Part shown: positions 34,916-42,756 of the stretch, piece by piece
How positions within the stretch are numbered: position 1 is the first letter of the stretch
How the letters are laid out: the number at the start of each line of letters is the position of its first letter
Source of the DNA: an alpha proteobacterium SCGC AAA536-G10
GTDB lineage: Bacteria; Pseudomonadota; Alphaproteobacteria; Puniceispirillales; Marisalimonadaceae
Assembly: GCA_000384615.1 (NCBI GenBank)
Contig: ARQU01000008.1
Coordinates: 1 to 64,000, forward strand
DNA length: 64,000 bases
Direction of reading: 5' to 3'
Translations under genes and position numbers: made by a program
Notes under the pieces: generated by a model
Told to the model about the DNA's origin: nothing
Seen by the model: the letters and a program-made list of their open reading frames with translations, nothing else
The model's database searches: none

Positions 34916-35662
34916 ATGAAAACAAAATCAACTCCAATTATAATTGAACATCAAGAAAATATAACTTGGTTCCGTTTAAATAATCCTTCTCGTCTCAACG
35001 CCTTAAATTCTCAAATGATTCAAATTATGACTGATGGTATAAACGAAGCCCTCCAAAAAAAAATTAAACTATTAATTTTTAGCGGCGAAGGACGAGCTTT
35101 TTCTTCTGGCTTTGACTTGAGTAATCTCCAAAATGAAAGTGATGCAGACCTTCTTTATCGTTTTGTTAAAATTGAAGAATTACTTCAAATGATTTATAAA
35201 TTACCAATTAGTAGCCTAGCTCTTGTTCATGGCAAGTGTTTTGGTGCTGGCGCAGATATTGTTTCTGCATGTCAACACAGGGTTGCTTCACCAGAAACAA
35301 CTTTTCGTATGCCAGGATTGCAATTCGGAATAGTGCTTGGCACAAGAAGGTTATCTAGATTGGTTGGAAGAAAAAATGCTATAAATTTTCTTGAAGCATC
35401 TCGAATTTTTAATTCAGATGAAGCCCTTAAAAGTGGCTTTTTAACTGGTATTTGTGAAGCAAATAACTGGAAATCAAAGATTAAAGAAATAAGCTTAGAA
35501 GCCTTTAATCTTAATTATGAATCGAAATCTAAATTAATGTTAGAGACTTTAGATGATAAAGATTTAAACAACGATCTTGCAGCATTAGTTAGATCTGCAT
35601 CAAAACCAGGTTTAGTTAAAAGAATTAGAGAATTTGTAGATAATCAAGTTAAAAATAAATAA
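34916..35662 (+). CDS. Enoyl-CoA hydratase/isomerase family protein
   Basis: About 248 residues from the ATG at 34916; an ATG at 34901 would overlap the CoA-transferase by 13 nt. Crotonase fold: LLIFSGEGRAFSSGFDLSNL and ALVHGKCFGAGADIVSACQHRVA give the oxyanion hole. The catalytic-glutamate position reads MPGLQFGIVLGTRRLSRLVG, so the usual hydratase Glu at that site is replaced by Gln or Gly. The reaction may be isomerisation, hydrolysis or something else. Cotranscribed with the CoA-transferase. Confidence 0.85.
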   Translation: MKTKSTPIIIEHQENITWFRLNNPSRLNALNSQMIQIMTDGINEALQKKIKLLIFSGEGRAFSSGFDLSNLQNESDADLLYRFVKIEELLQMIYKLPISSLALVHGKCFGAGADIVSACQHRVASPETTFRMPGLQFGIVLGTRRLSRLVGRKNAINFLEASRIFNSDEALKSGFLTGICEANNWKSKIKEISLEAFNLNYESKSKLMLETLDDKDLNNDLAALVRSASKPGLVKRIREFVDNQVKNK

Positions 35663-35689
35663 AATATATTGCAAAAATTATGTTCTTTC

Positions 35690-36199
35690 TCAAGATACCT
35701 TAATGTTCGATCTCTTAATATTATCTAAATTTTCACCTTCTATTCTAACCAATCTTACAGGATCTTTCCTTACAGGCGAGTGAACATGACCAATATCATA
35801 AAAATGAACATCGCCCGCTTTCATAGTATAAGTTTTTTTTGGTTTAACATAAATAATATCATCTGAAGATATGTCATTAGTAATCTCCCAATCTGTCATT
35901 TCTGTTTCACCAGATGCTTGCCCGTAAATTGCCCAACTTGGTCCATGATCGTGAGGAGTTCCTATAGCCTCGGTATCATATACGTGGCCACAAACACAAA
36001 ATCCTGTATCTTTGTCTTCATAAAGTATCTGTCTAGGCGGTTCACCATTTAATCGATCAGGAAGGTTTTCTGCTATGAAGTTTTGATCCATTAAGGCTTT
36101 TGAAACAAAGTAACAAATTTTATCTGAGCCATTTTGAATTTGGTCTTTGACAAGTATTTCTTTTATATCAACAACTAAATCATTCAGAGTGTAAGGCAT
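35690..36199 (-). CDS. Cupin protein of the cysteine/thiol dioxygenase type
   Basis: 169 residues. The cupin motif GTPHDHGPSWAIYGQASGETEMTDW supplies two Fe-binding histidines and the expected glutamate or aspartate region, and DVHFYDIGHVHSP supplies the second-motif histidine. The overall layout (helical N-terminus, then a single cupin barrel of about 100 residues) resembles cysteine and 3-mercaptopropionate dioxygenases, which convert thiols to sulfinates. GGAGGG precedes the ATG. Convergent with the crotonase and upstream-linked to the DapA-like gene. Substrate uncertain. Confidence 0.65.
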   Translation of the reverse strand: MPYTLNDLVVDIKEILVKDQIQNGSDKICYFVSKALMDQNFIAENLPDRLNGEPPRQILYEDKDTGFCVCGHVYDTEAIGTPHDHGPSWAIYGQASGETEMTDWEITNDISSDDIIYVKPKKTYTMKAGDVHFYDIGHVHSPVRKDPVRLVRIEGENLDNIKRSNIKVS

Positions 36200-36238
36200 C
36201 TATCCCTCCAACTAAAAATAAAATTACAAGTTTTATCA

Positions 36239-37156
36239 TTATTTACCCCATTGTAAGGCAATTGGGTTGTAATTTTTAACTAAGTTTATCAAACCTTTTT
36301 TTGTGTTTTCTTCTAAATCCGGAATAGGATGTCTACAAAAATCAGAATTTATTACACCGCCTTCTTTCATAACAACCTTTGTAGCCCTGAAGCCACATTG
36401 TCTATTTTCATAATTAATTAGTGGTAATATATGATTATATTGATTTTCAGATTTTTGAGAGTTTCCTCCAAGATAATCTAAAACTATTGGTCTTATTAAG
36501 TCTGGTATCATTGCTGAACTCATATTTCCAGTTGCTCCAGCTTCTAAATCAGCAAATAATGTTATACCTTCTTCTCCATCAAAAGGTCCTTCTATAAAAT
36601 CTCCACCTTCATTTACAAGAACTCTTAATTTTGCAGCTGCTTGAGCACACTCAATTTTAAAACATTTCACCATTTCAATTTCTTTAGCCATTTTAATTAA
36701 AAGAGGTACAGGTAAATCTATTCCAGATAAAGGTGCATCTTGGACCATAATAGTGACGCCTACTTCACCAACTTTGGCAAATTGTTCAAATGTTTGCTGA
36801 GGAGAACCCTTCATTAGAGCTCCATGATAGGGTGGCATCATCATGAGCATTTCACCACCAAGTTCTTTTACTAATTTAGCTCTTAAAAAAGCTATATCAG
36901 TAGAAAAATGACTTACCGTTGTAATAACTGGAACCCTGCCATCTACATGCTCTATACATAGCCTTGTTAAAATTTCTCTTTCTTCATCAGACAATAAAAA
37001 TTGCTCAGAATAATTTGCCAATATACAAATACCATCAACCTGTTGATCAACCATACAGTCAATGACCCTTTTCATACCCTCTTTATCAATTTCACCATTA
37101 GGTTTGAAAGGTGTTGGAGCTACAGGCCAGCAACCCTTAAAATCATCATTAGCCAT
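36239..37156 (-). CDS. Dihydrodipicolinate synthase superfamily (DapA/NanA-type) lyase
   Basis: A 305-residue TIM-barrel class I aldolase. GCWPVAPTPFKPNGEIDKEGMKRVIDCMVDQQVDGICILANYSEQFLLS parallels the DapA N-terminal strand-loop. The Schiff-base lysine lies in MVKCFKIECAQ. The DapA tyrosine motif (YNVP) reads VQDAP, so true dihydrodipicolinate synthase activity is unlikely. ANYSEQ in place of GTTGE also argues for another aldol- or dehydratase-type substrate. It lies between the cupin and the CaiC-like ligase on one strand, so it is probably catabolic. Confidence 0.85.
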   Translation of the reverse strand: MANDDFKGCWPVAPTPFKPNGEIDKEGMKRVIDCMVDQQVDGICILANYSEQFLLSDEEREILTRLCIEHVDGRVPVITTVSHFSTDIAFLRAKLVKELGGEMLMMMPPYHGALMKGSPQQTFEQFAKVGEVGVTIMVQDAPLSGIDLPVPLLIKMAKEIEMVKCFKIECAQAAAKLRVLVNEGGDFIEGPFDGEEGITLFADLEAGATGNMSSAMIPDLIRPIVLDYLGGNSQKSENQYNHILPLINYENRQCGFRATKVVMKEGGVINSDFCRHPIPDLEENTKKGLINLVKNYNPIALQWGK

Positions 37157-37188
37157 TTTGATCCCCTTTAATACGAATTAGATGATAA

Positions 37189-38769
37189 TTAAATATTTAT
37201 GTTTTGCCAAGTATCAACAGTAACGCCCTGTTCTCTAAGCTTGTTTTTTTGAATTTTGCCTGTTTGAGTTTTAGGAAATTCTTCCATAATTCTTAAATAT
37301 TTGGGGATAGCAAATTTTGCTAAGTTGATTTTTGCTAAACTTAATAATTCTACAAAATTTATGGCAATATCTTTGTTTGCCATTAAAGCTACCATGACCT
37401 CGTCTTCCATTCCATCACCACCCTCTGCTGAAACTGCATAAGCAGCTGCTTCAGTGATATAAGGAATTTCTAGAAAGGCCTGCTCTACTTCATAAGAGGA
37501 AATATTTTCACCTCTACGTCTAATACAATCTTTTATCCTATCTACAAAAGTGAAATGACCTGATGATTCTCTAATACCTGCATCTCCAGTATGAAACCAA
37601 AAATTTCTCCAACTTTCTATTGTTTTTTCTGGCATACCCATATAACCAGACATAAAGCCGAACGGCTGTTTTGGTCTTACCATTATCTCTCCGACTTCAC
37701 CATCATTCACTCTAGAATCATTTTCAGGGTTTCTTATTTCAACCTCAAAGTATTTTTCGTAAACCTTTCCACATTTTCCATTTCCAATTTCATTTTTTAA
37801 ACCATAAATAGGGATATTGACTTCTGTCATTCCATAGAGTGGCAAGACTTGTTTGACGCCAAATCTCTGTCTAAAAATTCTTTCAGGTTCACTTGGTAAG
37901 GGTGCTGATCCAATTACAGCTAATTTATGATCCTTATCATATTCAGATGGAGGTTGAGCAACTACGAATGCAGCTATTGCACCTAGCATATTAGTGTGTG
38001 TGACGTCATATTTTCTTATATCTTTTAGCCAATTAGATGCAGAAAATCTGTTTCTTATTATTGCTTTAGCACCAGTAATTATACAGGCTAAAAGCTGCAT
38101 AAATAAACCATTTGCATGAAATAATGGAAGAGAAATATAGAAAACATGGTCATGTTTTAAATCGTAGTTTTCAATTGTTCCAATCGCAAATAAAACGCAG
38201 TGCGCATTTGGCATCATAACACCTTTAGATGGTCCTGATGTTCCACTAGTAAACATGCTACATACATTATCACTTAGCTTTCCAAATATTACTTCATTTT
38301 CATTTATTATTTCTTTGTTTTTTAATTCACTACAATTTAATATTTTTACATCTAACTTATTATTATTTTTTAGATCATTTACTTCATCAAAAAATAAATT
38401 ATCTACTATTACATGTTTTGACTTTGAAGTATTAATTTGATGTAATAAACCTTTACCCTTAACCGCCGTGTTTAAAGCAACAAACATGACTCCAAGGAAA
38501 TTAGACGCTATCCAATATAAAATAAATTCCTTAGGATCTTGGATTATAACAGTAAGACTATCTCCTGCTTTCAAGTTTAAATTTTTTAAAATTCTAGCTT
38601 TCTGCAAAGACTTTATTTTTAAATCTTTAAACGTCCACTCAGGACCATCAGTAAATTCTATAATTTTTCTGTTAGGGTGCTTCAAACATTGAGACAAAAT
38701 AATTTCAGGAACTCTCCAATGCTCTGTTCTTGAAATTTCCTTAAATAAAAATGGATTCTGTTTACCCAT
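37189..38769 (-). CDS. CaiC-like acyl-CoA synthetase (AMP-forming)
   Basis: 526 residues of the ANL superfamily. P-loop CSMFTSGTSGPSKGVMMPNAH, YISLPLFHANGLFMQL, PLYGMTEVNIPIYG, FHTGDAGIRESSGHFTFVDRIKDCIRRRGENIS and the C-terminal acylation lysine in PKTQTGKIQKNKL are all present. The RRRGENIS core and the length resemble crotonobetaine/carnitine-CoA ligases. It activates an unidentified carboxylate. The alpha/beta hydrolase ends 31 nt upstream and the DapA-like gene follows. Confidence 0.9.
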   Translation of the reverse strand: MGKQNPFLFKEISRTEHWRVPEIILSQCLKHPNRKIIEFTDGPEWTFKDLKIKSLQKARILKNLNLKAGDSLTVIIQDPKEFILYWIASNFLGVMFVALNTAVKGKGLLHQINTSKSKHVIVDNLFFDEVNDLKNNNKLDVKILNCSELKNKEIINENEVIFGKLSDNVCSMFTSGTSGPSKGVMMPNAHCVLFAIGTIENYDLKHDHVFYISLPLFHANGLFMQLLACIITGAKAIIRNRFSASNWLKDIRKYDVTHTNMLGAIAAFVVAQPPSEYDKDHKLAVIGSAPLPSEPERIFRQRFGVKQVLPLYGMTEVNIPIYGLKNEIGNGKCGKVYEKYFEVEIRNPENDSRVNDGEVGEIMVRPKQPFGFMSGYMGMPEKTIESWRNFWFHTGDAGIRESSGHFTFVDRIKDCIRRRGENISSYEVEQAFLEIPYITEAAAYAVSAEGGDGMEDEVMVALMANKDIAINFVELLSLAKINLAKFAIPKYLRIMEEFPKTQTGKIQKNKLREQGVTVDTWQNINI

Positions 38770-38800
38770 AATTACTTTGAAACCTCCCCATTTAAAATTA

Positions 38801-39595
38801 TTATAATTTTGTAAGATATGAATTTATTATTGAATTTAGCTCTTTTGGTCTTTCAGATTGAAGAAAATGACCACAATCAAGAATATGAGTTTCGCAGTTT
38901 TTAAGAAGATCAACAAATTTTAATCCTGATTTCAACGGTGTCATTTGGTCATTTTTAGCTAAAACAGCTAAAGAAGGTATATTAATCTTTTTTGAAGCTT
39001 CCACCCCACTATTATAGTTGTTAATAGAATTTAAATCATGTTGCAGGGCGTCTGCCGTATTCATTTTCATTATATTATTACCCTCACCATAGTGTGAGTG
39101 ACCCGGCCAATTATTAGTAGACATATCACCATCTATTCCATGTCCCCAAGTTACCATCATGCTTGACGCTTTTTGAGGATCTTCTTTGGAAAGATCTAAT
39201 AAGAACTGGTTAACTGGTATTTCATTTGATCCTGCAACAAAAATTATCCCTTTTAAAAACTCTGGGTAAAGTCTATTTATTTCTAGAGCTACTAAGCATC
39301 CTTGAGAGTGACCTACGATAACTAATTCTTGAACTTCCAATTCAACTAATAACTCATAAACCCAATTAGCGTTTTCTTTAATTGAATTTAAAGGTCTTCC
39401 TTTAGAAAACCCATGACCTGGCATATCAGGAACAATTATAGAATATCCCTTAAAAGCAAAAAATCTAGCTTGTTGAACAAAACTTAGATGATTTTGACCT
39501 GATCCATGTAAAAAACAAATAGTAGTTTTATTACTATCTAAACTTCTACCACCAGTTCCAATATATGTTTCATTACCTTTAAAATTAATTCTCAT
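38801..39595 (-). CDS. Alpha/beta hydrolase
   Basis: 264 residues. FLHGSGQNHLSF forms the oxyanion-hole HG motif. The nucleophile elbow is IVGHSQGCLVALE (serine). The acid is probably in AVLAKNDQMTPLKSG, and the catalytic histidine in ILDCGHFLQSERP. Compact cap region, no signal peptide, hence cytoplasmic. It could open a lactone, ester or C-C bond before the CaiC-like ligase acts. Only 7 nt separate it from metY upstream. Confidence 0.85.
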   Translation of the reverse strand: MRINFKGNETYIGTGGRSLDSNKTTICFLHGSGQNHLSFVQQARFFAFKGYSIIVPDMPGHGFSKGRPLNSIKENANWVYELLVELEVQELVIVGHSQGCLVALEINRLYPEFLKGIIFVAGSNEIPVNQFLLDLSKEDPQKASSMMVTWGHGIDGDMSTNNWPGHSHYGEGNNIMKMNTADALQHDLNSINNYNSGVEASKKINIPSLAVLAKNDQMTPLKSGLKFVDLLKNCETHILDCGHFLQSERPKELNSIINSYLTKL

Positions 39596-39602
39596 AAAAT
39601 AC

Positions 39603-40898
39603 CTATTTATTTAGTTTTTTTACAGCCTTGAAACCTTTTTCAAAATCTTTTTTGATATCTTTAACATCTTCCAAGCCGACTGAAAGCCTTATCATATCGT
39701 CAGTTAATCCTCCTTCTTTCATAGCTTCTGCACTTAAATGAGAATGAGTTGTACTCCCTGGATGAATTAGAAGTGTCTTAGCATCACCAACATTTGCTAA
39801 ATGAGATGCTAACTGTACAGATTCTATAAATACTTGCCCAGCTTTTCGTCCACCTTTAATTCCAAATACTATTATAGAACCAGATCCTTTAGGTAAGATT
39901 TTTTTTGCTACTTCGTGATCAGGATGTGTAACTAAATCAGGATGTTTAACCCAAGCGACAGCTTCATGATTACTTAGAAAATCAAGAATAGAGTGAGTGT
40001 TTTCAATATGTTTTTTCATTCTCAAGGGTAATGTTTCTATCCCCTGCATTAAATGGAACGCATTTGTAGGAGAAAGAGAAGGACCAAAATTATACATTCC
40101 TTCTGCTCTTATTTTAGCTATTAATGCAGATGGTCCAAATTCTTCCCAAAAACTTATACCTCCCAAGGCAAAATGTGGTCCCGAAATAGTTGGATATTTT
40201 TCTTTGTCACCCCAATCAAAGTTTCCACCATTTACAACGGCGCCTCCAATAGCAATACCATGTCCACCCAACCATTTTGTTAGTGAATGAACAACAATAT
40301 TTGCTCCATATTTAAATGGTTGCATCAAATATGGTGTATTAAAAGTGGCATCAAGGACTAGAGGAACATTTTTTCTTTTACATATTTCTGCAATTGTTGG
40401 GACATCCATTATATCTAATCCAGGATTTCCGATCACTTCACCAAAGACTAGTTTTGTGTTGGGTTTTATAGCGTTCTCAATAGCTTCTGGATCGTTTGGG
40501 TTTACAAAATCCGTGTTAATACCAAAACGAGGCATAGTATGCTGAAGTAAATTTATATTGGCGCCATACATTTTGCTTGAAGCTACTATATGATCACCAC
40601 TACTACATATTGCTGTAACTACTAAATGCATTGCTGCCATTCCACTTGAACATGCAAGGGCACTGGCCCCACCCTCTAATGCAGCTAATCTCTGTTCAAG
40701 AGCTGCAACAGTGGGATTTGAAATTCTAGTATATAGATGCCCACCAACCTCCATATTATATAGAGAAGCAGCTTCTTCAGTGCTTTTAAAAACATATGAT
40801 GTAGTCTGATAAATAGGAACAGCACGAGATCCAGTTTCTTTGTCAGGGATATGACCTGCGTGTAAAGAAAGGGTATCAAACTTGTAATTTTCGCTCAT
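39603..40898 (-). CDS. metY: O-acetylhomoserine/O-acetylserine sulfhydrylase-type enzyme (MetY)
   Basis: A 431-residue PLP enzyme of the Cys/Met-metabolism family, making homocysteine from O-acetylhomoserine and sulfide. YKFDTLSLHAGHIPDKETGSRAVPIYQTTSYVFKS is the MetY N-terminus, VHSLTKWLGGHG carries the PLP lysine, and IHPGSTTHSHLS and IRLSVGLEDVKDI close the active site. The TGSRAVPIYQT start and the length (about 430) separate it from MetB/MetC (about 390). AAGGA precedes the ATG. The 140-nt leader was examined for a SAM riboswitch without a convincing fold. Confidence 0.92.
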   Translation of the reverse strand: MSENYKFDTLSLHAGHIPDKETGSRAVPIYQTTSYVFKSTEEAASLYNMEVGGHLYTRISNPTVAALEQRLAALEGGASALACSSGMAAMHLVVTAICSSGDHIVASSKMYGANINLLQHTMPRFGINTDFVNPNDPEAIENAIKPNTKLVFGEVIGNPGLDIMDVPTIAEICKRKNVPLVLDATFNTPYLMQPFKYGANIVVHSLTKWLGGHGIAIGGAVVNGGNFDWGDKEKYPTISGPHFALGGISFWEEFGPSALIAKIRAEGMYNFGPSLSPTNAFHLMQGIETLPLRMKKHIENTHSILDFLSNHEAVAWVKHPDLVTHPDHEVAKKILPKGSGSIIVFGIKGGRKAGQVFIESVQLASHLANVGDAKTLLIHPGSTTHSHLSAEAMKEGGLTDDMIRLSVGLEDVKDIKKDFEKGFKAVKKLNK

Positions 40899-41038
40899 AA
40901 TAGTTCCTTGAAATAAAATTTAATATTTTATGTATAACTTATTTCGTAGAAGTGAAAAATATAAAATTTCAACACCCTAGAAATCTATTTCATTTAAGTA
41001 GATAACTTTCATTTTAGCTATAATTTAAATTCCAGGAA

Positions 41039-42676
41039 TTAAATAGTTTCCCTTAAATCTTTACGAATAATTTTACCTGTTGTTGTCATAGGTAATTCTT
41101 CTACAAATTCTATGATACGCGGATATTCGTGTGCTGCCAATTTTACTTTAACATCATTTTGGATACTAAGTTTAAGATCTTTATTTTGTGTTAAAATGTC
41201 ATTTTTATTTCTTGGAATAATAAAAGCTTTGATTATATTACCTCTGACATTATCCGGTACCCCTATGACTGCAACCATATCAACATGTGGATGGGATAAT
41301 ATACAGTCTTCCACTTCACTTGGACCTACCCGATAACCTGAAGTGTTTATAATATCATCTTCACGTCCTTTAAAATAAAAATATCCCTCATCATCTCTAA
41401 AGGCAAAGTCACCTGTATGAAGCCAACCATTAATTACTTTATTTTGGGTCTCCTTGTCATTCTCCCAATATTTCAGAAAAGCTACAGGTGTATTATTATT
41501 AACAACAATTTCACCATCTACACCTGGCTCTTTTATAAATTCTCCCTTTTTATTCATAATCCTAACCTCGTGGCCGGGAACAGGTTTACCTATAGAACCT
41601 TGCTTGGTAGGCATTATCGCCCCGCTATTTGAAATGGTTAAATTACATTCTGTTTGACCATAAAATTCATTAATACTAACACCTAAAATTTTTTTCCCCC
41701 ACTCCAGCAAATCTTCTCCTAATGCTTCACCTCCAGACCCGATTGTTCTTAAATTTAATTTATATTTTGTACTTGATGGATTGAATGACTTCATCATTTT
41801 TAGTGCTGTGGGTGGTAAAAAAGTATTTTGAATATTAAGCTTAGAAATTAAATCAAACGTAAATTCAGGGTCAAATTTTTGTGATCTATGACTTATAACA
41901 GGAATTCCGAAATGCCATGCAGGAAGAAGAACATCAAACAAGCCTCCTATCCACGCCCAATCAGCTGGTGTCCAAAATAAGTCAGTTACTGGTTCTGATG
42001 AGGACAAAAAATCGTGTGGCATTTCAACCCCTGGTATATGTCCTAGTAATGTTCTATGGGGTAGTAATGCACCTTTAGGTCCACCAGTTGTACCTGAAGT
42101 ATAAATTATTGTAGCTGGGTCAAATGATTTTGTGCTTTTATTAGTGTAATTATCAGATGATTCTTCTAATATTTTTTTAAAACTTAGAGTGTTAACTCGA
42201 TCATCAATTTCATCCACGCAAATTATTGATTTCAAATTAGGCAATTTATGAAAAACTTCTTTAGTTTTTAAAAGTCCTATTCTGTCACAAATTACCAAAG
42301 AAGCGTTTGAGTTTTTTAAACGATAAAATAATGCATCTTTTCCAAATAAATTAAAAAGTGGTATTGATATTTTTCCAGATTTGAAACATGCCATATGAGA
42401 AATGGCTGTTTCCGGACACTGGCCTAATATGATACCAACTCTAGCGTTGTGTTCTAGATTAAGATAATCGAATGCATTAGCAAGCTTGTTTGCAGATCTT
42501 TTAATATCTAAAAAAGACCATTTTTCAACTTTACCATTATTCAAAATATTAAATAATGCCGTCCTATTCTTATATACCACTTTATCAACAGTATCAGACG
42601 CAATATTATAATATTCAGGTATATTCCACTTAAATGTTGAATATAAATCATCGTAATTATTTAATTTTAGTAGCAT
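41039..42676 (-). CDS. Acyl-CoA synthetase (AMP-forming, acetyl/medium-chain type)
   Basis: 545 residues. ANL motifs TIIYTSGTTGGPKGALLPHRT, FWTPADWAWIGG, EFYGQTECNLTISN, LHTGDFAFRDDEGYFYFKGREDDIINTSGYRVGPSEVED and the C-terminal lysine in MTTTGKIIRKDLR are present. TPADWAWIGG and the GYRVGPSEVE stretch are typical of acetyl-CoA-synthetase-like and medium-chain ligases. It is divergent from the 2-oxoacid oxidoreductase gene across 80 nt. Substrate unknown. Confidence 0.9.
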   Translation of the reverse strand: MLLKLNNYDDLYSTFKWNIPEYYNIASDTVDKVVYKNRTALFNILNNGKVEKWSFLDIKRSANKLANAFDYLNLEHNARVGIILGQCPETAISHMACFKSGKISIPLFNLFGKDALFYRLKNSNASLVICDRIGLLKTKEVFHKLPNLKSIICVDEIDDRVNTLSFKKILEESSDNYTNKSTKSFDPATIIYTSGTTGGPKGALLPHRTLLGHIPGVEMPHDFLSSSEPVTDLFWTPADWAWIGGLFDVLLPAWHFGIPVISHRSQKFDPEFTFDLISKLNIQNTFLPPTALKMMKSFNPSSTKYKLNLRTIGSGGEALGEDLLEWGKKILGVSINEFYGQTECNLTISNSGAIMPTKQGSIGKPVPGHEVRIMNKKGEFIKEPGVDGEIVVNNNTPVAFLKYWENDKETQNKVINGWLHTGDFAFRDDEGYFYFKGREDDIINTSGYRVGPSEVEDCILSHPHVDMVAVIGVPDNVRGNIIKAFIIPRNKNDILTQNKDLKLSIQNDVKVKLAAHEYPRIIEFVEELPMTTTGKIIRKDLRETI

Positions 42677-42720
42677 TAAGTTTTCTTTACCTTTCTATAA
42701 ATAAATCTTACTACTTGTTA

Positions 42721-42735
42721 AAACTTACTAAGTTT
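42721..42735. promoter_or_regulatory. Palindrome between divergent acyl-CoA synthetase and oxidoreductase genes
   Basis: AAACTTA-C-TAAGTTT, a perfect 7+1+7 inverted repeat, flanked at equal sense by CTTGTT (42715) and AACAAG (42747). It lies in the 80-nt divergent promoter region, so it may be an operator. Evidence is symmetry and position only. Confidence 0.35.
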
Positions 42736-42756
42736 ATTAAATTATAAACAAGTTAA

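Noticed and set aside
40899..41038. Possible SAM-II/SAM-V riboswitch upstream of metY (minus strand contains AGCTAAAA).
   Set aside because: Only the short GCTAAA-like string fits. I could not place the required P1 stem and pseudoknot, and the motif lies next to the previous gene's stop, about 120 nt from the metY start. A covariance search with the SAM-II and SAM-V models would decide.
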